Below, one piece after another: positions 20,820 to 34,086 of a DNA stretch of 64,000 nucleotides. This DNA is from Karalla daura (lineage: Eukaryota > Chordata > Actinopteri > Chaetodontiformes > Leiognathidae), in the NCBI GenBank assembly GCA_029224185.1, contig CM055211.1, positions 5,890,166-5,954,165 of the forward strand. Reading direction: 5' to 3'. The number at the start of each line of letters is the position of its first letter. Positions within the stretch are counted from its first letter, which is position 1. The translations under genes and the position numbers were made by a program. The notes beneath the pieces are model-generated. The model was not told the DNA's origin, made no database searches, and saw only the letters and a list, made by a program, of their open reading frames with translations.

Positions 20820-21306
20820 GCCAGCCCGCCACTACGGGGGCGCTGCTCCGTCTCTCTGACAACCGGCGATGTTCGACGAAGCAGAGGGAGGAGGGGGGGA
20901 TGCTGATAACCCCGCCGCTATGGCACCGTCCTGCTGCCTTTTCTCGGGAGTTTGCTCCTCCGCTGTGAACTGGATGTGACCCTACGAGACCCGGAGCTGC
21001 TGAGGTGTTTCTCCGACACCCCCCCCCGCACCACCCCTACCCCCCCCCCCCCCACCCCTGGAGGAGGAGTGGTCCGGTCCGAGCTGTATTCGGAGGGGAC
21101 AGGTGTGGCTAGCTACTCGGCTAACTCAACTAACCAAACTAAATGAGCAGGGGCTAGCTCTGCTAGCGCGCTGAAAAAAAACCAAAACAAAACAAGCGGC
21201 TAACTTCACCCGTCGTGACGCGTGAAAAGTGCGTGTCGTGCGCTGTCATTAAATATGTGACGTGACCCTCCTCCCCCTCACGCACCCCCCCACCACCCCC
21301 CCTCAG
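20820..21306 (+). promoter_or_regulatory. Probable chst10 promoter and 5'UTR
   Basis: A CpG-rich block with a poly-C run (about 21040-21053) precedes the acceptor at 21305-21306 that opens the first coding exon. At least one noncoding exon must lie here or further upstream. The exact start and donor are not evident. Confidence 0.45.
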
Positions 21307-21343
21307 GTGCGTCCAGGTGGGAGCGTCTCGTTTCTATGACGCC

Positions 21344-23335
21344 ATGCGGCACCACTGGCTGCTTCTCGGGGCTTGCGGCTGGGTGCTGCTCATCCTGATG
21401 TTCGTCAGCAAGTTCATCAGCTTCAGAGCCGTGGACGGTGAGACCCAAACACCCTTCACTCCTCTCACCCTCTGCAGGACATCTTCAGCTGCCACAGTGA
21501 CGGTTAGGATAGTTGTCCCTCGTGCTGTGGAGATGTTTTATTAGTATCAGTCGTCCTCTGAGATCTGATGATTTCTCCAGAACGCTTTCATCATTTCCAT
21601 CAGGAACTGCCCTCTGCAGTCATCGTCCAGGGCTTCCCAGGACGTTTTTTAGTCACTGCAGTAACAGTATAGCTGACAAGTTGTCCCTCGTTATATCGAG
21701 ATGTGTCGTATCTTCGTATCAGCCTGTTCCGGTGCCTGTTTTTCAGACTATGGAGACAGAGCTGGTGGACATAGTTGGACAGTACCGGGCACCAAGGTGG
21801 TCAAAGCCGTTCCTGTGTCCAGCCAGGAAAAACCCCCTCCCAAACCCTCGGATCAGGTTACTAATCCGTCTCTCCCTCCTCCAGCTTTGACTGGGTTTTG
21901 GGTTCGATCTGACTGTTTATATGTTGCTCCGTCCCAGCCCTCGGCGGTTCCCACGGAGGCCGGCTGGCAGTCCGTGGTGGAGAGGCGCGTGGAGCTGCTC
22001 TCGGCCGTGTGTAAGAACAGCAGCCTCAGGAACCTGACGCACGTCTCCATCAGCAAGTTCGTCCTGGACCGCATCTTCGTGTGCGACAAGCACAAGATCC
22101 TGTTCTGCCAGACGCCCAAAGTGGGGAACACGCAGTGGAAGAAGGTGCTCATCGTGCTCAATGGTGAGGAATCACTGATGTTCATGATCGTGAAAGGTCG
22201 ATAACTATCACAAATGCATGGATTGTGATGGATTCCTGATATCTGAACCAAGCTAAAATGACATCAAACACAGTGCTGTATTGTTACTGTTTCTCAGAGC
22301 TACAACTAATTATTCTTTTGTTGGTGATTATCTGTCAGTTCTCAGATTTTTTGATTATGTTTGCAAAATGATGAACCTGCAAGATTATTGACCTAATTTT
22401 CATGTCATGGAGAAAAGTAAACTGAAGCAGATTTGGAAACTCTGACTTTTTATCTTAAAAACGCACAAAAAATGTGTTTTAAACACCTGAATTAACTCAG
22501 AACTAATATGGACAGTGGCAGATCGCTCCCTTAGTTGGTCATTGTAACACCTTGAGTTAATCCCCTCCTAATCTCGCATTCTTTACACTTTGGCAGGAGC
22601 TTTCCCCACCGTGGAGGACATCCCAGAAAACCTGGTCCATGACCACGAGAAGAACGGCCTGCCCCGCCTCTCGTCGCTCACGCCCCAGGAGATCACCCAC
22701 AGGTCGGTCCACGCTTGCTCCGACAGGTCGAGCGGTATCCTGACTGTAGGTGACCCTCTCATTTCCTGTTTGCTCCCGACAGATTGGGCACCTACTTCAA
22801 GTTCCTCATCGTGCGGGACCCCTTCGAGCGCCTCATCTCCGCCTTCAAGGACAAGTTCGTGAAGAACCCGCGCTTCGAGCCGTGGTACAAGCACGACATC
22901 GCCCCGGCCATCATCCGCAAGTACCGCAAGAGCCACCGGCCCAGCGAGCAGGCCGCCTCGGGCCTGCACTTCGAGGACTTCGTCCGCTACCTGGGCGACG
23001 CCGAGGGCCGGCGGCGCATGGACCGGCAGTTCGGCGAGCACGTCATCCACTGGGTGACCTACGCCGAGCTGTGCGCGCCCTGCCAGATCCACTACAGCGC
23101 GGTGGGCCACCACGAGACGCTGGAGCGCGACGCGCCCTACATCCTGCGGGCGGCCGGCATCGAGCGGCTGGTGTCCTACCCGGCCATCCCGCCCGGCATC
23201 ACCCGCTACAACCGCAGCAAGGTGGAGCACTACTTCTCAGGCATCAGCAGGCGGGACGTGCGGCGGCTGTACGCGCGCTACCAGGGCGACTTCGACCTGT
23301 TCGGGTACCCGAGCCCGGACTTCCTGCTGAACTGA
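21344..23335 (+). CDS. chst10: Carbohydrate sulfotransferase 10 (HNK-1 sulfotransferase), 5 coding exons
   Basis: Golgi type II membrane enzyme that transfers sulfate from PAPS to the 3-OH of terminal glucuronic acid, forming the HNK-1 epitope on neural glycoproteins. Coding exons: 21344-21437, 21747-21856, 21938-22163, 22597-22702, 22783-23335, giving 362 aa (human 356). Residues 1-4 are cytosolic, and a membrane anchor covers about 5-26. A poorly conserved stem is followed by FVLDRIFVCDKHKILFCQTP. The 5'-phosphosulfate-binding loop is in QTPKVGNTQWKK (about 126-137) and the 3'-phosphate-binding motif in VRDPFERLISAFKDKF (about 189-204). The C-terminus GDFDLFGYPSPDFLLN matches the family. 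The last exon is markedly GC-rich at third codon positions compared with the earlier exons. An ATG 8 bp upstream of the chosen start is out of frame. Confidence 0.96.
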
Positions 23336-24017
23336 CACCATGAACCCAGACCGAGACCCTCAGAGCGGTTACATGGTTTATTTAATGCTGAGGTGGTGGA
23401 TGGGAGGGATGCAGGCCCGGTTGCCCTGTAATGTAGCTACTATACTGCACTGTAGGCATCTCCAGATCCGGCCACTCATCCCTGCTCCGCCTCCCTCCTC
23501 CTCCCCTGGTCCCGGAGCGCTGGGCCGGGACGGAGAGCATCAGGGATGCGTTGCTCGGACATCTGTGTCGTTTGTTTTTTTTTCCGATTGACGTCCGTGA
23601 ACCTTCTTTTTTACATCTTTATACCGTTGAGTTCTGCAAGGTACGTGAATGTCTCGTAAGACACTAAATGACTCCTCAAACAGACTGAAACAAAGAAGCT
23701 CCGTCCTTACTAAAACTCTATTTTAGCTGTAACCGCACTGAGATGTTGGAGGAACTCAGCACTGGATGTTATAGCGTCACTTTTCTATTTCTCTCACACA
23801 CACACACACACACACACATAAATACCGGGTAAATGTTCTTAACTTGACTTGAAGCTCTACATTTGTATTACATGTCAGCTATTTATAATAATATTAACCT
23901 TGCAGAGCGGCTGGCTTGATCGGGGCGTCCGAGGTCAGGAACGCACCGCCTGCCTGCAGCTTCCTGGTGACCTTTCAGACAGGTAGTCATAATACGAGAG
24001 CACTATTTAGTAATAAA
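23336..24017 (+). other. chst10 3'UTR
   Basis: Sequence from the stop codon to AATAAA at 24012-24017 contains a (CA)n tract near 23797-23818 and no competing exon. The polyadenylation site is inferred. Confidence 0.5.
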
Positions 24018-24514
24018 GTTCCATGTGAAACTAAGTCTGTGGCCTTGTGTTGTTGTGTCATGCGAGCGAGTCATGCCTCAACCCTCCCTTTCCTGTTTGT
24101 TTAGGTGGCCTGGGTCACTCCCATTTAGAAACTGGTGACAGATGCTACGCTACGGTCTGTCTGCTCAGCCGGTGACTCACGACACAGCATAAGTGGGAAA
24201 CAGGTTGGAGTCAAGTCAAGACAGCTTTATTGATTGTTGCTGTACATACAGGACAAGCTCAGGGATCCATAGTGCAAGATGCAAGAGGAAGAGGAACAAC
24301 CATGTGATGTAAACAGAAAAAAACATCCAAATGTATTTTGTGGAAACGCAAAGAAAACGCTAGACAACAGTGATTAAGCTGTAAAATTAACAGACAGTGT
24401 TCAACTTAAACCAGCTGATACAAAATAATTCATAATAAGTAGATACAGATTTATATTCAATAAATATAATAAACTGCTCCAATTAGGCGTGCTGCCTGCA
24501 ATTCTGAAGTGCTG

Positions 24515-24528
24515 CCACAAGGTGGCAG
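24515..24528 (+). promoter_or_regulatory. CTCF-like motif
   Basis: CCACAAGGTGGCAG matches the CTCF core at 13 of 14 positions (A where C/T is preferred at position 5). It sits inside a 7-bp-arm inverted repeat (ctgccac/gtggcag). It is on the plus strand, upstream of map4k4. Confidence 0.4.
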
Positions 24529-24639
24529 TAAATTACCGCATATCTGTATGCATAGTTAAAAGGCTGCACACTTCCCAAGCTGGAGACAAATGTCACGACT
24601 AAGTATTGTTGAACTGACATTTGAACTGTGGGATAAGGA

Positions 24640-24890
24640 CAGGGGCGACGCGGTGGCTGGTGGATGGAGCAAGAAAAGGTCCCGGTTCAAATCCCAATCG
24701 GCCTGTCTGTGTGAGAATTGCACGTTTGCACCCACGCTCCAAAAGCAAATATAGGTCAACTGGAAACTCTGAATTGCTCCTAGGTGAACGGTGCACGTGT
24801 GTGTCCTGTGATGAACTGGAGGCTATTATTACTAAGTACAAAGTGGGTAAAAAAAAAAATGGATGGATGCGGGCAAAACAAGTGATCTCA
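24640..24890 (+). repeat. Degenerate tRNA-derived-type teleost repeat
   Basis: The order of landmarks is GGGGCGACGCGGTGGCTGGT, a B-box-like cccggttcaaatccc, gcacgtttgcacc, gctccaaaagcaaat, aaactctgaattgctccta, tgtcctgtgatgaactgg, then an A-run and atggatggatg. This is the consensus order of a very common fish SINE-like repeat, heavily diverged, and oriented opposite to the copy near 20160-20400. Confidence 0.6.
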
Positions 24891-26560
24891 TCCGCCACGT
24901 GTTGGCAGCAAACATGTAGCTCCTGTGGAGCAGGATTGATGTGGTCAGAGCTCAGGGCAGATGGTTTTAAGTTGATCTACCGGGGCTCAGGCGTCAGTTA
25001 AGTGTCCCAGGCATTACCCTGATCGTCCTAAACCGAGGCTTTACACTTCCATACTGTATGTATGTGTGTGTGCGTGTGTGCATGTGTCTCGCCTCCTCTG
25101 TCTGGTAGCGTCTCACCCCGTCGGACCGGTTCGTCCTGCTCACGCCGTTTGGACGTGGACGTGAAGTTTGTTTAAGCAAAAGAGGTATAATATATGATTA
25201 TGGAGTGATGGGGGTGCGAGTGTCTCCCTCCGGGGTGGTTTCTCGTCAGGCAGGGACATGCCTGCGAAAGTCACACTAGAATGTGCGTGGTTTTTTTTAT
25301 GCCACATTATTACACAGCTATATCCACAGCCAGGGGAGGAAGGGCAATGCAGAAGTTGACCTAGATCAGTGGAGTGCACATTAGTCAGGCCCCTGCGCTG
25401 CTTTGCATGATGGGAAGCCGAGGCTGCAGCCTGCAGCCTGCTGGAACCAAAGGAGGTCACCATCAGGAACGCACAACGAGAAAAGGAAAAAAGGTGCAGA
25501 CAAAACATTGAAATGAATAACATGCCGGGGTCAATTTGAGGGGGGGGGTGGAGGTGGAGGTGGATGCGGCGCGGTGAATGAAATTAAGTGATTTTTATTT
25601 GTTCCTCGTGTCCCGCTGCACTGACACAGGCCAGCATCACTCCTCAGATTGCTCACTTGCCACACCCATGATTACCAATATTGACAGTGGAGTCCAACGT
25701 GCGCATGTCCATGAGGGATGCTGTGCAGGGATGGGGGGGGGTTGGGGAGTGAAGGGGGGGGTGGAGGTGGAGGTAGGCCTCTGTTTACCCCACTCCCCTC
25801 CTCCTGCCTGTGTGCATTGTGTGTCGGGCCGGGAGTGTGTGTTGATGGTGGCTGGGAGAGCAGCTCGGCCTCCATGCTCGCTGTGCCGAGGCCCAGCCCT
25901 TTTCTTCTCTGAGCAGAGCCGACCGGCTTCCTGTGTTTGTGCGGAGCTCGACGGAGCGCAGCTGAGTCAAGGCAGGCAGCAGCAGGCCGGAAACGACACG
26001 CTGGGACCTTCATCGCAAAAGACACTCGCGAATCAGTTCAAGGCAGAGAACTTTGTTTGACCCACATAGAGAAAAACTCCGGTCTTAACCTTTTAGCTTT
26101 GCTTTTAAGTGAACTGTAGTAGTGTATTTCTATGGTGTTACTATACTAAAAGTATGTATAGCTGTGTGTATTTATTTTGCATTCACCATGCTCTTTAACG
26201 TATTCTTATGAACAGTTTCATGGTTTATAGTTGTACAGTTGCTATATATTCCACACAAATAAAATGACACACTTTTACCGTTTCAATTCATTTTAGTTTG
26301 TCCCATTCTGTGGTGGTTCCTGAGTATAATATCCCCCAGTGTTCCCTCAGTGCTCTACGTCTACGTTCATGTGTGCGCCCATCAGTCTGTGCGATATATG
26401 CAGCTCTGAATCTCTGTGTGATGGAGGCGCACTATTTATTTGTTGTTTCTATTGTGTAAAGCTCTACAGCACAACTGATACTAGTAAAGCAGAAGATCGC
26501 TCTGTAGATAAACGCCTCTATGTTTTGATTCCCCCCTCGCCGGTGCCCGTTGGTGCAGAA

Positions 26561-26909
26561 CGCGACCGTTGGCCGTGCTCTTATTGTGAAGGCGCGGGGC
26601 GGATGCGCCAGCCGCGGCTCCGGCAGCCGGAGTGAGGGAGTGAGTCGTCCGGAGCGCAGTCCTGCTCTGCTAGCGCTGCCTGTGCCTGTGCCGCTGCCGC
26701 TGCCGCTGCTGCCACCTCAACATGGAGTAGAGGCACTCTGAGCCACGGAGAGCCTAGCGTTAGCTGCTGAGGAGCCGATCCCAGCTCAGAGGACTACCCG
26801 ACGGCCTCTGCGCCCCCCCCCGCCGCCTCCCCGGAGCCCTCCGGTGGCGGATTTTCCGCGCACGGAAAAGCAGAAAAAAAAGCAGAAAAGCTCGGTTTTA
26901 ATCTGAAAG
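26561..26909 (+). promoter_or_regulatory. map4k4 promoter and 5'UTR (CpG-rich)
   Basis: A GC-rich block with CGGCAGCCGGAG-type sequence, a gcc/gct repeat (about 26686-26712) and a long G+C leader running directly into the ATG at 26910 without an intervening intron signal. No TATA element was seen. Confidence 0.55.
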
Positions 26910-29900
26910 ATGGCGAACGACTCTCCGGCTAAAAGTCTGGTAGACATAGACTTGGCTTCACTGCGGGTGAGTGCAAACACAACCAAACCCGATCCTTGTT
27001 TTTTATTATTTTTTAACCCTCTATCTCATCTTTTACACCACGCATCTCGATGAAAACACACCTTTTCTCGTTCCGATCATCAAGTTTGAAGCGGCTCCCG
27101 GTGTCGCTGTTGGAAATGACCGTCGAGGTGTTGCCAGGGTCTGGTTTTCCTTTGTTCGAGATGTAGAGGAGACCAGGGCGCAACAGCTGTGTCTAAAACA
27201 GTGCTGTACGAGGGGATCGAACATCATCCCGGCTCTTTATTGACACCGATCATTGTCCTTTTTGTCCACAGGACCCGGCTGGGATATTTGAACTGGTGGA
27301 GGTGGTCGGAAATGGCACCTATGGACAAGTCTACAAGGTTGGTTTTTTTTTTGCAGGCTGCAGTGCATGGCCTGCTCTTGTTTTTTCCACAGTGATTGCT
27401 CTTGTTTTTCCTCCTCCTACTTCTTCTCCTGTCCCGAATCAAGCGTGGGAACAAAGGAAATGACACCGAGAAATAAAAAAAGGCTTTTTGGATGCTGACC
27501 TCACACCGCAAGTTGGAAGGAAGCAGAAGACGCGGTGGAGGGTAGCAGTGGTAGTGGTGGTGGTCTCCAGCCAGTTGTTGTGGTTGTTGAGCCTGAACTC
27601 CCATGCTAGAGCCAGGACTTGGTCTAGCATGTGTAGTAAGATGGTTACAGACCAGATTAGAGGTTCCTGGTGGTGGTCGAACCTCGATGGCCATAGGAAA
27701 GCATGCTTTCTGTGAAGCTTCTTAGTCATCCGGGTCATGGTTGTCTTTGGAAATGAAGACTGGACTTCTGTTAGCTTCTTGAGGATGTTTAACATCCGAA
27801 AGGCAAGAGGCGAAACGTCTTCAACAGACTGTTTCCTCCAAAGATCTTCTAGTGCTACACAACCAGTTACCCTGATTTCCTGAGATAGCGTATGATGGGT
27901 TGATAAGATTGGATGATCTAATGTAATGTGGTGTCATCCAATCTTGGTTGTGAGATTGTGTTGTTGCTCCTCTGGTGTTCTGCTGGATCTCTGAGTGTCC
28001 CCCAGTGGTTTGTGTAAGATGGAGTTTCCTTGTCATGCTTGACCCTCATTTTAACAAACCTCCAATTTGTTAAAAAAACAAAAACAAAACACAAATCTGG
28101 ACTTTTCCACTCCGGCGGATGGGAATCCCACATCTCGGGGCCATCTGCTCCCGGTGTCACATTGCACCCCCCCACCCCCCCATCGTTGAAAATTAACATT
28201 GCGGCTGTTGAGAGATGTCGGCCAAAGGAGGCAGAAGCGGGTGATGCGGTGCGTCTCCAGAACGGAGGGATGGCCTTGGCTCCGCAGACACATCTGTGTG
28301 AGACTCGTGTAGCACCGGGGCCTCCTTGTGTTGTTATTGCTGCAGTGGAGGCTCCATTTTGTGTCCTGCTGCTGCTGCCAGCACATATCTATAGGGTCTA
28401 CACCGGATGAGCACACCCCTGGCTTTCTAAAATTAATCAGCGCTGTTAATAGCTTAGTAAAGGGAGAGAGAGAGGGAGAGAAAAAACACCAATTTGCTTG
28501 CGCGCTAAGCGGCGAGCTAAGCTGGGGAATTTAATTCTGACAGCCCACACTGCTCCAGTGACCTGCATTCAATCCCCCAGTGGAGTGAACTTCCAGGACC
28601 CTCCTCCTCCTCCTCTTCCTCCATCCTCTTCCTCTACCAAACCCATCCGTGTGATATCCCCCTCCACCTGAAACCAGCCTAAAACGGAAAAATAAAAACA
28701 AGACGCCGTAAAGAAAGCTCGCCTGCTATCTCCCCACCAGATGGTTTCTGAGCCGGTCGTATGGGACGCAGAATTCTCCCTTCCTTTTTTTCCTCTCCTC
28801 TCCTCCTCTCCTCCTCTCCTCTCCTCAGTCCCCTTTTTAATCTCTCGCTCCGTTCACTGTCTAACGCTAATTCTATTTGCTGTGCGGGAATGGAGCTTGT
28901 ACAGCGGAGGGGCCTGTCAGATTAGCCTGCAGCCGCCCCCCCCCCCTCCTCTCTGACACAAAGACGTGGCGGCCACGCTGCGCCTGATAAGCCCGGCCAG
29001 TCCTTCCCGATCGCACGTCGATCGGGGCACTGCCTGTCATGTTTGCCAGTTGACTGAGCATGTGGCGGCCTCCCGAGCATGTGCAGAGGGGAGCGTGGTA
29101 GCGGCGTATAGGGAAGGGGAAGGGGAAGGGGGGGGCTGGGTGGGCTGCAACTGGTAGAGGAGCAGCTGTCCAGCTCCAGACAGGACCTGCCCAGCGCGCT
29201 CACAAAGCTGAGCCTGTGTCCCGGCTCTCCGGGTCCCCCCTCAGTCCACCACTCGCTTGGATCCACAGAAAGGAGGAGTTTGTCTGCGGGGGTTTCAAAC
29301 GCCAAGCGGCTGAATAAATCCCAGACCCCCACTCCCCCAACCCCCCCAACTGAAAACAGGGTGGAGTTTCTTCTCCCTCAGAGGCCTTTTTCTGCTTTGT
29401 CAAGCGCTTGGTCACAGGCTGCGAGGCCCTTTTAGATAGCACAATGTGAGCGGGCTCCTTTGATTCGTGTTGACTTTTAACTCCTCTGAGGCATTTCCTC
29501 TCCGCGTTGTGCAGGAGGAACACGTTGAAGGCGCTCCAGTTTTGATTAATTACCCGCTGCAAAGTTGAACATTCGATCCTCCACCTGGAGCTGCAACAAC
29601 GAACCACTGAATCGACTGTGAATCGGCTGTTTCAATAATAGATTAAGCACTTAAAGAGAATGATTTTTTTGTATTCTGCAGGAGGTGAATACAAATAGGC
29701 ATGAGCAGTTTTCTACATTTTTGTGTTGCATTTTGTAACCCACACAGCCGATCAGTTAATCGAGCAGATAATTGACCATTAATCTCTTTTTGCAGCCCGA
29801 GGTCCAGCTCCCAGTTCCCTGTTTAATAATGTTTACAAAGCCGACGTTCCTCAAAGTGAACCTGATCGCGTTGAGATGTATCAAACAGCACTCGGCCATT

Positions 29901-32900
29901 GATTCGTTTACATGAAGTTCAGGACTAAAACGTGTGTTTTATTTGCAGCTAGGATTGTGTTGTAACAGAAACAGTAGGACTGGAGGCACAGACCTGCAAA
30001 GTGTGGTGCCCATTTCAATGGAAACCGTTTTCCCTGTTGTGTTGCTTGCAGCCCCCCCCCTCCAGAATACTAAAGAACCAAAGCTGTCCTCTAAGACAGC
30101 CATGTCAGGGTCCTGCCGGCTCCCCCAGCTGCAGCCCCTGCCAGGGGGGCAGCCGTTGGCCCTGGAGGGGTGCCAGACTACAGGCAACTCCTGAAAAGCC
30201 CAGCGCAGCACATTCTGACCAACCGCCCATCATGTCGATTACATTACGGCTAAAAAGCCGACCGGATGCGTCCCGGGGTGGGGTGGGGGGGTCCATATGC
30301 AAATTGATCCATGATGTCAGCGCACAGTCATCAATCGTAGTCATACATCGAGCCAAAAAGACCATAAAGGGTATTTCCTTCCACTGGTTTTTAACTTCTT
30401 TTTTAAAATTTATTCCACACAAGTAAGGCAGGCGTACAACCACAGCCGCCCGGGTTAATGGAAACTAAGACCCAGACAACAGGTTTTTAGAAACCACTGG
30501 TATTATTGGTTTCCATTCATCCATTATCTAATCTGCATAACACACGCATTGACCCATGGTGTCATCTCCAGTCCATCATAGGACACACGCCATTCACTCT
30601 GGCACTCAAACCCATATTTTGGTCTACAACTAGCATAAAAGTGCATCGTTTGCTCTACTTTTTTCCCCCCTATGATACAGGCCTTCTTAACGGTCTCTCT
30701 CATAGCATCATATCAGCTTGTGGTTCGTTCAGACCCTGCGAGACCATCAAGGTGCAAAACAGACTCATGGATGGATGGAACCAAATTTGATCCCTCGTAA
30801 TGTATGCGTAAAAACAATCCGGCAACCCCCCCCCGTATTTATCTTCAGCTGAGCAGACGCTTCGTGCTCCTCAGCAGCGGAGACTCTGCCTCCTTCACTC
30901 TTTATCAGCTGGCCCGGCACCAGCTGGCTCGCCGCTCTCTCAGGTGCCTCGCTCTGGATATCGGAATTTTAAAAAGGAGGGAGAGGGAGTAGTGATAACA
31001 CAGAAAAAGAGATGATTCCTCAAATTGTGCACGGTATGCGGGGAAGATCCCACCCCCCTCCCACCCCCCAGCCTCATCAGCTCTACAGAATGGCCATATA
31101 TAGTCAGGCTGGAGGCCCCCGGAGCCCCTGCTGACCTGCCTCCCTGGCCTGCTGTGCCCACCAGCATCACCACACCACCACAGCCAGGTTTCATGCCCCC
31201 CCCCCCTGCCCACCACCCCCCTCCCCCATCCCTACCCCCGGTGGTCCTCAGGAGCAGCCTCGCCCCTGCCCTCAGGACTCTGTCCTCGAGGAGTAAGAGC
31301 CGCCGGAGCAGCCTCGGAGGGGAGCGCAACCTCTCGTGCAATCTGTTAAACCCCCCCCCCCCCCACCACCCTCCATCAGTGCCATATGGCGGCTGGGCGA
31401 GACGGGTGCTTACCTCTGGGGGGGGGGGGCGGGTGATGGTTATTAGCAGAGCAAGGTGTTTGCTCAGAAAACCAAACATAGCACGCCTTTTGGTTTCATA
31501 GAAGATGCTGGAGTTTTAGTGTGATTTGCAAACAAGGGAACGTCGCTCCGGGCTGGGCTCAGGTCAGAGAAGTGGGAGAGGGAGAGATGAAGGAGAGAAA
31601 GAAAAGGAGAGATGATGTCTGACTTGGGATTAATCCTGGGCCCCCGCCCGCAGGTTATCCAGCCTTTACAACAGACAGTTAGTAGAGTTTCTATCATAGA
31701 TACTGTACACAGTTCTCTTCCTAAGCCCAGCATGTGTGTGTGTTTTTCTAGTCTCCACAGTGACCTAATTATAAGGACGTAGCGTAGCCACAATTTTCTG
31801 TGATTACTTATGTATCCCTTTGAAATAAATTGACCCGCTAATGACTTCTTGGCATTGCCGGCCCTTGTTGCAGTGGAGAGCGTGCCTGCCTCTCTAATGA
31901 GTGACTCTGTGACGGAGCCTATTGGTCGGGGGTCCCGGGAGCCCGGCTGCTGATTGGCCGGCTAACTTTTAGGTCAGAATCGGGAGTGGGGGGGTGGGGG
32001 GTTGTTGAATGTGTCACCCCCCCTGCAGCAGGACCAGGGTCCTGTCCTATTGTCCCACCCTGGGTACACTCCAGCTCACACTCCAGCTCAGTTTTGTTGA
32101 ATAACAACAGCATGTAAAGATGTAGGCCAGGTCATGGAGCATCACATCCTCATTCTCGTATAGATTTGAAACAGCAGCTGGAAAACAAAACACACAGCAT
32201 GCGTCTCTGTTCAGGTATGAGAGCAAATGAGCGGTTTGGAGAAGTTTCTGGCGAAATGTCAGCGTTTCTTCCTCTGTGTCTGATTGTTCCTCTGATTCGG
32301 GCTCCAACACATCAGCCTGCATGTGAACATGCTCCGTCCAGTTACCGCTCAGTTCAGGGGAAAAAGCTGCTGAGGTATGCAGGGACAGCGTCACTGGTTG
32401 TGTGAATGGCACGGCGAGGCAGCCAATCAGAGCCGAGCCGAGTATGGTGGCTGGTTAAACATTAAAGCAGAGCTGTGTTCCCATCATCCCAACCGTAGCA
32501 TCTGAGCCACTCCCGATGAAACTTCCAGAACGAACCCAGATCAACTGTTTACGTCGCCTTTAAATCCACGACTGTGGATCACTCGCTGAGGACGGCGAGT
32601 AATCGATGAGGGCGAGGAGCTGAAGGCATGTGTGAAGCTGTAGACACTCCTCCAGGCCACAGCTCCTCCATCTGACAGAGTGAGCGTCTGCTCGTCTCCC
32701 CCACACTGACCCTCTCCCTTAATGGCTGTCACAAGACTCACAGCGTCCCCTGACCGGCCAGAACAAACCTCCCACTGTCTGTCTGCCCGTCTGTCTGTCT
32801 CCCTGCCTGTCTGTCTGCCTGCCTACCTGTCTGTCTCTCTCTCTCTCTCTGTCTGTCTGTCTGTCCTCGCCGCTGTCTGCTGGGTGCAGCTCATCGAGCC

Positions 32901-32967
32901 ACCTCATTACCCGAGTGGTGTCGAGATGAGACACAAAGGCGCTGGCAGAGCAGACTGTCTCTCTCTC

Positions 32968-33018
<51 letters not shown>

Positions 33019-34050
33019 CTCTCTCTCTCTCTCTCTCTCCCTCTCTCTCTCTCTCTTGCCTCCTCCCTCTCTCTATATACTCGGTGCTTCTGTTTCTCTC
33101 TCCCAGACCACGTTTTGTGGAGCAAACAAAGACGTGGGATTTCCTCAGGAGCATATTCAGACATCCCCCCCCCCCAACACACAGACACACACACACACAC
33201 ACTCACTCACTCACTCCCATCTCGCCCCCCCACGCACACTGTTGAAAAGCCATTCCTGAGACGACAGCTCATCCGCCCGCTGGAATGACATCATACCGGG
33301 GGCCGAGGGTATTTTCTCACAGCGCTCTCGCTTCGTAAAAAAAGAAAGAGCTGCAAACTAGCAAGTGGAGCGGCCGTACCCATCAATTACAGCTGCGATT
33401 TACTGCGCTTGGTCTGAGAAGTCAGAGCGGGCGGGAGGAGAGCGTCCCATCCTCCTCATCCGGGGGGGAAAGAAAGAGCGAGCGGGCCGCATCAGGGCTT
33501 CCGCGTGTTTCTTCCTCCCCGTTCACAATAGTCACGGGATGGTGTCACCGCGCCGTCATGCTTCCTCTGCGGCCCCAGCCTCCTCTTCTCCCGGCCCTGC
33601 TTATCTGGCCGGGGCCTTTGCTACTTCCATCCTCGCTTCCCCGGGGAATGTGACTGTACGTGTGTGTGTGTGTGTGTGTGTGTGTGTTGGAGAGGAGGAG
33701 AACTGGGTCAGTGTGCTGGAATGCAGCTCTGGTGGAGCACAGACAGGCATGAGGCAGGGCACGGCCGTGCTTGTCATGTGCCGCTGCTTTACTGCTGATT
33801 GATCGTTCCTCTACGACCCAAGACCTCAGTCCACCATCCACTCATGCCGCCCGGCGTCCGGCCCGGATATGGACGGGGAAGCATACTCATTCAGCTCTTA
33901 TTTTACACGTTTTGCACCTTTACATGAAGTCCTAAACAAAAGCTGCGTGCAGTATGAATCCTCATCCTGCCTCAGAACTGAAAGGCTGGGAAATAATCTG
34001 GAGGAGGTGCAGCATGCCGTGCTCTTAAAGATGTTTCTGTCTGGACAGCC

Positions 34051-34086
<36 letters not shown>

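Larger units (their letters stand above)
24018..26560. other. Intergenic region chst10-map4k4
   Basis: No coding exon is supportable. It holds a CTCF-like motif (24515), a degenerate interspersed repeat (about 24640-24890), poly-G/purine runs (25545-25565, 25730-25775) and (TG)n near 25060-25090. Confidence 0.6.

Noticed and set aside
20825..20855. CTCF-like string ccactacgggggcgctg upstream of chst10
   Set aside because: An extra base breaks the core alignment; kept only as a weak resemblance.
32722..33288. 188-aa Ser/Leu-rich frame
   Set aside because: Translation of (CTGT)n, (CT)n and (CA)n simple repeats.
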